Shown in pieces: positions 52,329 to 60,268 of a stretch of DNA of 64,000 nt (positions are counted from its first letter, which is position 1; each line of letters opens with the position of its first letter). The DNA is from Streptomyces roseofulvus. GTDB lineage: Bacteria > Actinomycetota > Actinomycetes > Streptomycetales > Streptomycetaceae. The stretch is taken from contig NZ_BAAAWE010000001.1 of the NCBI RefSeq assembly GCF_039534915.1, positions 7,068,001 through 7,132,000 of the forward strand. Reading direction: 5' to 3'. Below the pieces are notes generated by a model. That model did not search any database. It was given only the letters and a program-made list of their open reading frames with translations, and was not told the origin of the DNA. The position numbers and the translations under genes were made by a program.

Positions 52329-53756
52329 TCACGCGTCGTCGCCGACGGTGATCTCCACCGTCGTCACCTCCTCCTCGCCGTCCCGGGCAGCGGGCACCGC
52401 CGGTGCGGCCGCCGTCCGGTCGGTGCCGTTCGGGCCCATGTCGGCCAGGAGCCGGCGGGCCAGGCCCAGACCGGTCCCGCCCATGGTCAGGGCCTTGGCG
52501 AACATGTCGGCCATGCCGTCGGCGCCGTTCAGCAGGACCATCTGGTCCACGTTGCCGAAGGCGGACGCGCCCGCCTCGACGATCTCCGGCCACTTCTCGG
52601 CCAACTGCTGGGCGACCACGGCCTCCTGGTTCTCCGCGAGCGCCGCCGCCCGCGCCTTGATCGCCTCCGCCTCGGCCAGCCCCTTGGCGCGGGCGGCCTC
52701 GGCCACCGCGAGTCCCTTGGCCTGCGTCGCCGCCGCCTCGGCCTCACCGGTGACCCGGGTCGCGGTCGCCGCCGCGGCGCTGGCCAGTTCGGTCTCCCGC
52801 GCCTTGGCCTGGGCGGCCGAGATCCGGGCGTCGCGCTCGGCCTCGGCGAGCGTCCGCGTCTCGTACGCCATCGCGTCGGCCGGCTTGCGCACGTCCGCCT
52901 GGAGCTGCTGCTCCTTGCGGTGCGCCTCCAGCTCGGCGACCCGGGTCTCCTGGACGACGACCTCCTGGCGGGAGGCGGCCTCGGCGAGCGGACCCGCCTG
53001 GCGGGCCCGGGCGCTGGCCTGGTCCCGCTCGGCCTGGTAGCCGGCCTGGAGGATCTCGCTGTCGCGGGTGGCCTCCGACATCCGGGCGGCCGCCTGCTGT
53101 TCGGCCTCGGTCGCCCGCCGGTTGGCCTCCGCCTGCGCGATGCGGGCGTCGCGCTGGACGGCGGCCGCGTGCGGGGCGGCGAGGTTCCTGATGTAGCCGG
53201 TCGGGTCCTCGATCTCGTGGATCTGGAGCGAGTCGACGATCAGACCGAGCTTCTCCATCTCCGTGCCACAGGCCGAACGGGCCTGGCCGGTCAGCTTCTC
53301 CCGGTCACGGATCATGTCCTCGACGGTCAACCCGCCCACGATGGCGCGGAGATGGCCGGCGAAGACGATGTGCACGCGCTCGCTCATCAGCTTCTGCTGG
53401 TCGAGGAAGCGGCGGGCGGCGTTGGCGATCGACACGAAGTCGTCGCCCACCTTGAAGATCACCACACCGCGGACCTTGAGCGGAATGCCCTGGTGGGTGA
53501 CGCACTCGACTTGCAACTGGGTCTCGTTGAGGTCCAGCGACAGCTTCCGCACCGCCTGGACGCCGGGCACCACGAGGGTGCCGCGCCCGGTCACGATGCG
53601 GAAGCCCATGCCCTCGCCGAGACCCTCGTTCTTGTGGTTGGAACCGGAGATGATGAGCGCCTCGTTGGGTTCCGCGACGCGCCACATCATCTTGAACAGG
53701 ACGATCAGGACGACGAGCGAGCCGACGACGGCGCCCGCCAGTATGCCGATGCCCAT
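52329..53756 (-). CDS. Flotillin-like SPFH-domain protein
   Basis: A 475-aa membrane-anchored scaffold protein: one N-terminal helix (GILAGAVVGSLVVLIVLFKM), SPFH/band-7 domain (about residues 30-210; FRIVTGRGTLVVPGVQAV, KLGLIVDSLQIHEIEDPTGY), a long Ala/Glu/Arg coiled coil (about 210-390), and a C-terminal Gly/Ala region with KALTMGGTGLGLARRLLADM. Flotillins organise membrane microdomains. A mini NfeD-like protein is encoded 94 bp upstream on the same strand, matching the usual flotillin-NfeD pairing. Confidence 0.9.
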   Translation of the reverse strand: MGIGILAGAVVGSLVVLIVLFKMMWRVAEPNEALIISGSNHKNEGLGEGMGFRIVTGRGTLVVPGVQAVRKLSLDLNETQLQVECVTHQGIPLKVRGVVIFKVGDDFVSIANAARRFLDQQKLMSERVHIVFAGHLRAIVGGLTVEDMIRDREKLTGQARSACGTEMEKLGLIVDSLQIHEIEDPTGYIRNLAAPHAAAVQRDARIAQAEANRRATEAEQQAAARMSEATRDSEILQAGYQAERDQASARARQAGPLAEAASRQEVVVQETRVAELEAHRKEQQLQADVRKPADAMAYETRTLAEAERDARISAAQAKARETELASAAAATATRVTGEAEAAATQAKGLAVAEAARAKGLAEAEAIKARAAALAENQEAVVAQQLAEKWPEIVEAGASAFGNVDQMVLLNGADGMADMFAKALTMGGTGLGLARRLLADMGPNGTDRTAAAPAVPAARDGEEEVTTVEITVGDDA

Positions 53757-53850
53757 GGGCAGGGTCCCCCTTCACCGGAGCCGTGCGGATCCGGTGAGGG
53801 GAGTGTGCGCCCGGGAGGCACACCGCTCAACCGTCTCGCCGTACGTCGTG

Positions 53851-54078
53851 TCAGACGTCGTACACGGCTGTGACGTAGACGGTGCGCGGAGGGAGGTGTT
53901 CCACGACGGTGACGAGGGTGCCGACCTCGATGCGCTGCTTCGGGGAGGCGGCGTACGCGAGGAAGTGCTCGGCTCCGCCGCGGATCCGGAGGATCACCTC
54001 GCCGACGAGCCCGGGGCCGATGGTCCCGGTCACCCGGCCGAGCAGTCCCACCATCGAGCTGTCCATCGACGCGTCCAT
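53851..54078 (-). CDS. Mini NfeD-like OB-fold protein
   Basis: A 75-aa protein with only the soluble beta-barrel: MVGLLGRVTGTIGPGLVGEV, then LRIRGGAEHFLAYAASPKQR and EVGTLVTVVEHLPPRTVYV. This pattern (Gly-rich first strand, GTxVxVVE near the end) is that of the C-terminal OB domain of NfeD proteins, here without membrane helices or the protease part. It precedes the flotillin gene and probably acts with it at the membrane. Starts at 54078, 54066 and 54054 are all possible. Confidence 0.65.
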   Translation of the reverse strand: MDASMDSSMVGLLGRVTGTIGPGLVGEVILRIRGGAEHFLAYAASPKQRIEVGTLVTVVEHLPPRTVYVTAVYDV

Positions 54079-54134
54079 GCCCGAACGGTACGTCAGAACC
54101 CGCCGGTCCGGATGTGGTCGGTCGCCCTCGTCGA

Positions 54135-55403
54135 TCAGCGGACCGAGCGGATCGGCCGGACGGCGAGGGCCCCCAGGACCGACAGGACGGCCGCGACGAG
54201 GAACAGCGGCGTGTAGCCGCCGCCGATCGAGACCACCGCGGAGGCGACGAACGGCGCCACGATCTGCGGACCGGCGTTGGCGATGTTCAGGACGCCCATG
54301 TCACGGGCCGCGTCCTCCGCCTTCGGCAGGACCATCGTCACCAGGGCCGTGTCCACCGCCATGTAGCAGCCGAAACCGAGGCCGTTGACGATCGAGAAGG
54401 CGAGCATCGCCGTCCAGCTGGAGGAGACCGCCGGGATCAGCAGGGCGACGGCGGCCAGCGCCGCCGAGGCGCCCACGAAGAGCTTGCGGCGGTCGTACCG
54501 GTCGGACAGCCAGCCGCCGAGGACCGTGGAGACCACCATCGCCACGGAGTTGACCGGCATGAGGAGGGCGACGGCCTCCTCGGCCGAGAGTCCGGCCGGC
54601 AGTTCGGTGTGGTCCTTGAGGATGTACAGCTGGAATCCGGCCACCGCGAAGTAGCCCAGGACGAGCAGGGCGCGGCCGATGAACGCCCAGCGGAAGTCGT
54701 GGTCCCCGAGGGCGCTGCCGAAGGCGGCGATCTGCGCCCTGACCGGCATCGGCGCCCTGGCGGGCATCCGCTCCTCGCGGGCGAGCGAGGTGAACACGAC
54801 CGAGGTGACGGCCACGACGGCGCCGAAGACCAGATAGCCCGTCCGGAAGTCGTCGGAGAAGGCCGCGCCGACCAGGGCGCCGACGGTGGAGCCGATCGGC
54901 AGGCCGAGGCCCACGGCCGCCGACGCCTTGCCCCGCCTGGCGAGCGGCACCCGGTCGGGCACCACCGAGGTGAGGGCCGCCTGGTAGACGTTCATCACGG
55001 CCTGCCCCAGGCACCACGCGATGGTGACCAGCAGGACGGTGTCCACGCTGCCGAGCAGCAGCATCACCGGCACGGTCAGCAGGCCGCCGGCCAGGATCCA
55101 CGGGTTGCGGCGCCCCGAGCGGTCGGAGAGCGCGCCGGCGACCGGGTTGAAGACCGTGGCGAAGAGGGCGGATATGCCGGAGACGAGTCCGAAGTTCGCC
55201 ACCTTCCCCGCCGGGTCGATGGCCTCGATCTGGAGCGCGAGCAGCAGTCCCGGGACGCCGATGTAGAGCGCGTACATCGCGCTGTTGCCGAGGAGGAGCA
55301 GCGGCAGCAGACCGCGCGTGGGGCGGGGAGCGGCGGGGGTGCCGGGGCCGGCGGCGGAGGCGGAGCCCGTACCGGCTCCGGTTCCGGGGGAGGAAAGGGC
55401 CAC
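54135..55403 (-). CDS. MFS transporter
   Basis: A 422-aa major facilitator with 12 hydrophobic helices and the cytoplasmic loop motifs GALSDRSGRRNPWI (loop 2-3) and GGWLSDRYDRRKLFVG (loop 8-9). The AVMNVYQAALTSVVPDRVP helix resembles sugar/cation-type (GPH-like) or drug exporters of actinobacteria. GGAGGG precedes the GTG. It is divergent from a LacI regulator, with tandem TGACACGTGTCA sites between, so it probably imports or exports a sugar-like compound under LacI control. Confidence 0.87.
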   Translation of the reverse strand: MALSSPGTGAGTGSASAAGPGTPAAPRPTRGLLPLLLLGNSAMYALYIGVPGLLLALQIEAIDPAGKVANFGLVSGISALFATVFNPVAGALSDRSGRRNPWILAGGLLTVPVMLLLGSVDTVLLVTIAWCLGQAVMNVYQAALTSVVPDRVPLARRGKASAAVGLGLPIGSTVGALVGAAFSDDFRTGYLVFGAVVAVTSVVFTSLAREERMPARAPMPVRAQIAAFGSALGDHDFRWAFIGRALLVLGYFAVAGFQLYILKDHTELPAGLSAEEAVALLMPVNSVAMVVSTVLGGWLSDRYDRRKLFVGASAALAAVALLIPAVSSSWTAMLAFSIVNGLGFGCYMAVDTALVTMVLPKAEDAARDMGVLNIANAGPQIVAPFVASAVVSIGGGYTPLFLVAAVLSVLGALAVRPIRSVR

Positions 55404-55462
55404 GTTGCCCTCCAGGGGAGAACGCCCGGTGAGGGGGCGGTAAGCGGATGATTCCGGGGGAG

Positions 55463-55487
55463 TGACACGTGTCAGTGACGCGTGTCA
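55463..55487. promoter_or_regulatory. Tandem LacI-type operators
   Basis: TGACACGTGTCA (55463-55474, perfect palindrome) and TGACGCGTGTCA (55476-55487, one mismatch) are separated by one base and have the central CG typical of LacI sites. They lie between the divergent MFS and LacI genes. Confidence 0.75.
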
Positions 55488-55559
55488 GCATTGTGTAGCA
55501 CTCAGATCCGGCCATCCGCCAGACCCTGCGCCGGATTGTTCTGGAAAGATGCCGAAGCG

Positions 55560-56606
55560 ATGAGTCAGTCGATCGAACAGCCTGCCGACGGCCCTGCGGG
55601 CCGCCCTCCCGTCCGTGCCGTGCCGACCAGCGCGGACGTGGCGCGCCTCGCCGGCGTCTCCCGGGCCACCGTCAGCTACGTCCTGAACAACACCTCGGCC
55701 GTCCGCATCAGCGAACCGACCCGCGAACGGGTCCGCGAGGCGGCCCGCGAACTGGGCTACGTCCCGCACGCGGCCGCCCGCACGCTGCGCGCCGGCCACA
55801 GCCGCATGGTGCTCCTGCCCACCGCGCACGTCCCCGTCGGCCCCCTCTACAGCCGCTTCCACAACGACCTCCAGTGGGCACTGCGCCGCCTCGACTACAC
55901 CGTCGTCCAGTACGGCAGCGTCGGCCTCGCCCCCGAGGACGCGGCCCGCGCCTGGGCCGAGCTGCGCCCCGCCGCCGTCGTCTCGACGGGAGAGGTCGAG
56001 GTGACGCCCGAGGCCGTGGAGATCCTCAAGCGCTCCGGGGTCAAGGCGGTCATCACCGTCGGGACCCGGCCGTCGGACGGCACCCACTCCCTCGTCCTGG
56101 ACCAGCCGCGCGTCGGCGCGGCCGCCGTCGAGCACCTGATCGCGACCGGCCGCCGCCGGATCGGCGTCGTCGTGCCGGAGGAGCCGGGCCTCGCGATGTT
56201 CTCCGGGCCGCGTCTGGAGGGCGCCCGCCGCGCCGCCGAGGCCGCCGGCGCCACCGTCGTGCCCCTCCCCCTCGCGTACACCGAGGAGTCCGCGGAGGAG
56301 CTCGCCGGGCGCTGGCCGGGCCTCGCCCTCGACGCCGTCTTCGCCTACAACGACGAGTACGCCATGCTCCTGATGCGCGCCCTCCAGGACGCCGGCACCA
56401 CCGTGCCCGAGGAGACCGCCGTCGTCGGCGCCGACGACCTCCTCCTCGGCCGCCTGCTGCGCCCGCGCCTGAGCACCGTCCGCATCGACATGATGCTCGG
56501 CCGCGAGCTGGCCGAGCTCGTCGACAACGCAGTGAACGGCGTCGCCGGCAGCACGGACGCCCGCTCCCTCCTGGACTCGCGGGTCGTCCGGCGGGAGTCC
56601 AGCTGA
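55560..56606 (+). CDS. LacI-family transcriptional regulator
   Basis: A 348-aa repressor. The helix-turn-helix/hinge segment is SADVARLAGVSRATVSYVLNN followed by ARELGYVPHAAARTLRAG; the C-terminal ligand domain (about 80-340) is of the periplasmic-binding type (AAVEHLIATGRRRIGVVVP; DAVFAYNDEYAMLLMRALQD). It starts 72 bp from the tandem operators shared with the MFS gene, so it most likely represses that gene and itself. Ligand unknown. Confidence 0.9.
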   Translation: MSQSIEQPADGPAGRPPVRAVPTSADVARLAGVSRATVSYVLNNTSAVRISEPTRERVREAARELGYVPHAAARTLRAGHSRMVLLPTAHVPVGPLYSRFHNDLQWALRRLDYTVVQYGSVGLAPEDAARAWAELRPAAVVSTGEVEVTPEAVEILKRSGVKAVITVGTRPSDGTHSLVLDQPRVGAAAVEHLIATGRRRIGVVVPEEPGLAMFSGPRLEGARRAAEAAGATVVPLPLAYTEESAEELAGRWPGLALDAVFAYNDEYAMLLMRALQDAGTTVPEETAVVGADDLLLGRLLRPRLSTVRIDMMLGRELAELVDNAVNGVAGSTDARSLLDSRVVRRESS

Positions 56607-56623
56607 GCGCTTAGCGTCGGGAC

Positions 56624-56893
56624 ATGAGCACTCACCCGAACCGTTACGAGATCCTCCTGGTGCCCGCCCACGTCCAGGACCGGGGCGGAGCGAGCGTCGC
56701 CGACAGCGCGGTCCGGTCCGCCGTGGTCGAGCGCACCGGCCGCCACGGGGAGTCCGGCTACCCGATCTACGAGGGCCACGGCATGGTCGCCGACATCGAC
56801 CCGGAGACCGGCACGGTGGAGGCCCTCCTGGTGGACGGCCGCGAACTGGACTACGGCCTGGTGGCGCTGGTGAGGGACGCGGCGACGGGATGA
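56624..56893 (+). CDS. Small hypothetical protein
   Basis: An 89-aa soluble protein: NRYEILLVPAHVQDRGGASV, then YPIYEGHGMVADIDPETGTV and VDGRELDYGLVALVRDA. It is rich in short beta strands, without Cys or membrane segments. No family recognised. TAGCGT at 56612-56617 lies 6 bp before the ATG, so it has its own near-leaderless promoter despite the short gap after the LacI gene. Confidence 0.6.
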   Translation: MSTHPNRYEILLVPAHVQDRGGASVADSAVRSAVVERTGRHGESGYPIYEGHGMVADIDPETGTVEALLVDGRELDYGLVALVRDAATG

Positions 56894-57053
56894 CGGGGGC
56901 GCCCCGCCCCGACCCCGGCCGCACGGCCGGGCGGGCCGGGAGGGGGCGCCGTTGACAGGGCGGACCGGCGGGCCCAGACTCTGCGCGCGCACCAGTGCGA
57001 GACTTCTTTCACCAGGCGAACAGAGCAGTTCCGCCGGTCACCCGGGAGATCCG

Positions 57054-58241
57054 ATGAGTATCCGCGACGTGTACATCGTCGACGCCGTCCGCACCCCGAT
57101 CGGGAAGTTCGGCGGCGGCCTCGCCTCCGTACGCCCGGACGACCTCGCCGCCCATGTCGTCAAGGCCCTCGTCGACCGCACCCCGGACCTGGACCCGGCC
57201 CGCGTCGACGACGTCTACTTCGGCGACGCCAACGGCGCCGGCGAGGACAACCGCGACGTGGCCCGCATGGCCGTCCTGCTCGCGGGGCTGCCGACCGGCG
57301 TCCCCGGCGTCACCGTCAACCGGCTCTGCGGCTCCGGCCTGGAGGCCGTCATCCAGGCCGCCCGCGCGATCGCCCTCGGCGACGCCTCCGTGGCCATCGC
57401 CGGCGGCGTCGAGTCCATGTCCCGCGCCCCCTGGGTCCTGCAGAAGCCCGAGCGCGCCTTCCCCGCCGGCCACCAGCAGCTCCACTCGACCACCCTCGGC
57501 TGGCGCATGACCAACCCCCGGATGCCCGCCGAGTGGACCGTCTCCCTGGGGGAGGGCGCCGAACTCGTCGCCGACCGGCACGGCATCGGCCGCGACCGCC
57601 AGGACGCCTTCGCCCTCGACAGCCACCGCAAGGCCGCCGAGGCGTGGGCCAAGGGCCTGTACGACGACGAGGTCGTCCCGTACCCCGGCGCGGAGCTCGA
57701 CCGCGACGAGTGCGTCCGGGAGAACACCTCCCTGGAGGCGCTCGGCCGCCTCAAGCCGGCCTTCCGGACCGACGGCGGCACCGTCACCGCCGGCAACGCC
57801 TCCCCGCTCAACGACGGCGCCGCCGCCCTCCTCCTCGTCGACGAGGACGGCCTCCGCGCGACCGGCCGCGAGCCCCTCGCCCGCGTCCGCGCCTCCGCCG
57901 TCACCGGCATCGAGCCCCAGCTCTTCGGCCTCGGCCCGGTGGAGGCCGTCCGCCGTGCCCTGGCCAAGTCCGGCCGCTCCTTCGCCGACCTCACGACCTT
58001 CGAGCTCAACGAGGCGTTCGCCGCCCAGGCCCTCGGCTGCCTCGCCGAGTGGCCGGAACTCGACCCCGCCGTCGTCAACCCGCGCGGCGGCGCCATCGCC
58101 CTCGGCCACCCGCTCGGCGCCTCCGGCGCCCGCCTCGCCGGCTCCGTCGCCCACCAGCTCGCCGCCGCGGGCTCCGGCACGGGCCTCGCGGCCCTCTGCA
58201 TCGGCGTCGGCCAGGGCCTGGCGCTGGTCCTGGAGCGCTGA
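57054..58241 (+). CDS. Acetyl-CoA acyltransferase (thiolase)
   Basis: A 395-aa degradative-type thiolase. Cys92 (VNRLCGSGLEAV) is the acylated nucleophile, His352 (GGAIALGHPLGASGAR) and Cys382 (ALCIGVGQG) complete the triad. The product cleaves 3-ketoacyl-CoA with CoA; the sequence is close to 3-oxoadipyl-CoA thiolases (PcaF) as well as FadA, so it may act in aromatic or fatty-acid breakdown. No partner hydratase/dehydrogenase is adjacent. GGGAG precedes the ATG. Confidence 0.9.
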   Translation: MSIRDVYIVDAVRTPIGKFGGGLASVRPDDLAAHVVKALVDRTPDLDPARVDDVYFGDANGAGEDNRDVARMAVLLAGLPTGVPGVTVNRLCGSGLEAVIQAARAIALGDASVAIAGGVESMSRAPWVLQKPERAFPAGHQQLHSTTLGWRMTNPRMPAEWTVSLGEGAELVADRHGIGRDRQDAFALDSHRKAAEAWAKGLYDDEVVPYPGAELDRDECVRENTSLEALGRLKPAFRTDGGTVTAGNASPLNDGAAALLLVDEDGLRATGREPLARVRASAVTGIEPQLFGLGPVEAVRRALAKSGRSFADLTTFELNEAFAAQALGCLAEWPELDPAVVNPRGGAIALGHPLGASGARLAGSVAHQLAAAGSGTGLAALCIGVGQGLALVLER

Positions 58242-58261
58242 CCCGACCGCCGCGCACGGAC

Positions 58262-58293
58262 GAGAGAGCCCCCGCCGGAGCGGGGGCTCTCTC
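58262..58293. terminator. Bidirectional terminator
   Basis: Perfect 14-bp stem GAGAGAGCCCCCGC / GCGGGGGCTCTCTC with CGGA loop, between the thiolase and convergent thioredoxin genes. Confidence 0.88.
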
Positions 58294-58314
58294 ACCGCGC
58301 GGGGCGCGTCCCGG

Positions 58315-58686
58315 TCACTCCGAGCGCTGCTGCTGCTCGGCGACCGACTTGCGGACCTCGTCCATGTCCAGCTGCCGGGCCTGGCCGATGACGTCCTCCA
58401 GCGCCGCCTCCGGCAGCGCGCCCGGCTGCGCGAAGATCGCCACCTTCTCCCGCACGATCATCAGCGTCGGGATCGAGCGGATCTCGAAGGCGGCCGCCAG
58501 CTCCTGCTGCGCCTCGGTGTCGACCTTGGCGAACACCAGGTCCGGGTGGCGCTCGGACGCCGCGTCGTAGACCGGACCGAACTGACGGCACGGACCGCAC
58601 CACGACGCCCAGAAGTCGATCAGGACGAAGTCGTTGCCGCTCACGACCTCGTCGAAGTTGTCCTTGGTGAGCTCGATGGTGCTCAT
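58315..58686 (-). CDS. trxA: Thioredoxin
   Basis: A 123-aa thioredoxin with active site WCGPC (FWASWCGPCRQFGPVYDAAS) and cis-Pro in EIRSIPTLMIVREK. The C-terminal ~15 residues (EVRKSVAEQQQRSE) extend beyond the usual 108-aa length. It reduces disulfides in the cytoplasm. It is divergent from a flavoprotein disulfide reductase (58798) with 111 bp between starts, so the two may share redox control. S. coelicolor has several trx genes, and this would be an accessory copy. Confidence 0.92.
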   Translation of the reverse strand: MSTIELTKDNFDEVVSGNDFVLIDFWASWCGPCRQFGPVYDAASERHPDLVFAKVDTEAQQELAAAFEIRSIPTLMIVREKVAIFAQPGALPEAALEDVIGQARQLDMDEVRKSVAEQQQRSE

Positions 58687-58797
58687 GCTGCCGCCTTTCC
58701 GTCTCCGGTGGTGTCCTTACGGTCCCCTGGGGACTCGCCCCGCACAACGGACCTTCGCGCCGTGCTATTCCGGCCGCCACCCACCAGACTGGTCCCC

Positions 58798-60255
58798 ATG
58801 ACGCGAACGGTGGAGAACGAGCACGAGTACGACGTGGTGGTCCTCGGGGCCGGACCGGTCGGTGAGAACGTGGTCGACCGGGTACGGGCCGCCGGTCTGA
58901 CCGCCGCGATCGTGGAGGCCGAACTCCTCGGCGGCGAGTGCTCCTACTGGGCCTGCATGCCCAGCAAGGCCCTGCTCCGGCCGGTCCTGGCCCGCTCCGA
59001 CGCCCGCAAGGTCCCCGGACTGCGCGAGGCGGTCTACGGGCCGCTGGACGCCCTGGACGTCTTCGCGCACCGGGACGAGACCGTCGGGCACTGGAAGGAC
59101 GACGGACAGGTCGACTGGCTGGACTCGATCGGCGTCCCCGTCTACCGCGGGCACGGGCGCGTGCGGGGGCCGCGCCGGGTCGCCGTCGACGGCCCCGAGG
59201 GCGAGCACCACGTCCTGACCGCCCGGCACGCCGTCGCCGTCTGCACCGGCAGCCGCGCCGTCCTGCCCCCGCTGCCCGGGCTCACCGGCGCCCGCCCCTG
59301 GACCAGCCGCGAGGCGACCAGCGCCGACCGCGTGCCCGGGCGCCTGGTCGTGGTCGGCGGCGGCGTCGTCGGCGTCGAGATGGCCACCGCCTGGCACGCC
59401 CTCGGCTCCCACGTCACCCTGCTCGTCCGCGGCGACGGGCTGCTCCCGCGCATGGAACCCTTCGTCGGCGAGCGCGTCGCCGAGGCCCTGCGGGCCCGCG
59501 GCGCCGACGTGCGCACCGGCGTCTCGGTCGAGGCGGTCGTCCGCGACGGCGGCAGCGGCCCGGTCACCGTGGTCCTGGAGGGCGGCGAGACGGTCGAGGG
59601 CGACGAGGTCCTCTTCGCCACCGGCCGCGCCCCGCGCACCGACGACATCGGCCTGGAGACCGTCGGCCTGGAACCGGGCTCGTGGCTCGACGTCGACGAC
59701 AGCCTCCGCGTCACCGGCACCGACTGGCTGTACGCGGTCGGGGACGTCAACCACCGCGCGCTCCTGACCCACCAGGGCAAGTACCAGGCGCGGATCGCGG
59801 GTGCCGCCATCGCCGCCCGCGCGAACGGCGGCGGATCCGAGGACGCCGTGCCCTGGGGCCCGCACGCGGCCACCGCCGACCACGCCGCCGTCCCCCAGGT
59901 GGTCTTCTGCGATCCCGAGGCCGCCGCCGTCGGCCTCAGCCTCGCCGAGGCCGAACGCGCCGGCCACCGGGTCCGCGCGGTCGACGTCGACATGCGCTCG
60001 GTCGCCGGCGCCGGCCTCTACGCCCACGGCTACCGCGGCGCGGCGCGGCTCGTCGTGGACCTCGACCGCGAGGTCCTCCTCGGCGCCACCTTCGTCGGCC
60101 CCGCCGTCGGCGAACTGGTCCACGCCGCCACCGTCGCGGTCACCGCCGAGGTGCCCGTCTCCCGCCTGTGGCACGCCGTCCCCTCGTACCCCACGCTCAG
60201 CGAGGTCTGGCTGCGGCTCCTGGAGGCGTACCGGGACGGCGCCGACCCGGCGTGA
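58798..60255 (+). CDS. FAD-dependent pyridine nucleotide-disulfide oxidoreductase
   Basis: A 485-aa flavoprotein of the lipoamide dehydrogenase/mercuric reductase class. FAD loop VVLGAGPVGENVVDRVRAAG, redox disulfide GGECSYWACMPSKALLRP (Cys-x4-Cys), NAD(P) loop VVVGGGVVGVEMATAWHALG, and the second FAD motif WLYAVGDVNHRALLTHQGKY. The partner-site His and Glu are in HAVPSYPTLSEVW. The redox loop has SYW-A instead of the LNVG found in the classical enzymes, so the electron acceptor may differ. It faces thioredoxin across a divergent promoter region. Confidence 0.9.
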   Translation: MTRTVENEHEYDVVVLGAGPVGENVVDRVRAAGLTAAIVEAELLGGECSYWACMPSKALLRPVLARSDARKVPGLREAVYGPLDALDVFAHRDETVGHWKDDGQVDWLDSIGVPVYRGHGRVRGPRRVAVDGPEGEHHVLTARHAVAVCTGSRAVLPPLPGLTGARPWTSREATSADRVPGRLVVVGGGVVGVEMATAWHALGSHVTLLVRGDGLLPRMEPFVGERVAEALRARGADVRTGVSVEAVVRDGGSGPVTVVLEGGETVEGDEVLFATGRAPRTDDIGLETVGLEPGSWLDVDDSLRVTGTDWLYAVGDVNHRALLTHQGKYQARIAGAAIAARANGGGSEDAVPWGPHAATADHAAVPQVVFCDPEAAAVGLSLAEAERAGHRVRAVDVDMRSVAGAGLYAHGYRGAARLVVDLDREVLLGATFVGPAVGELVHAATVAVTAEVPVSRLWHAVPSYPTLSEVWLRLLEAYRDGADPA

Positions 60256-60268
60256 GCCCGAGCGCCGC

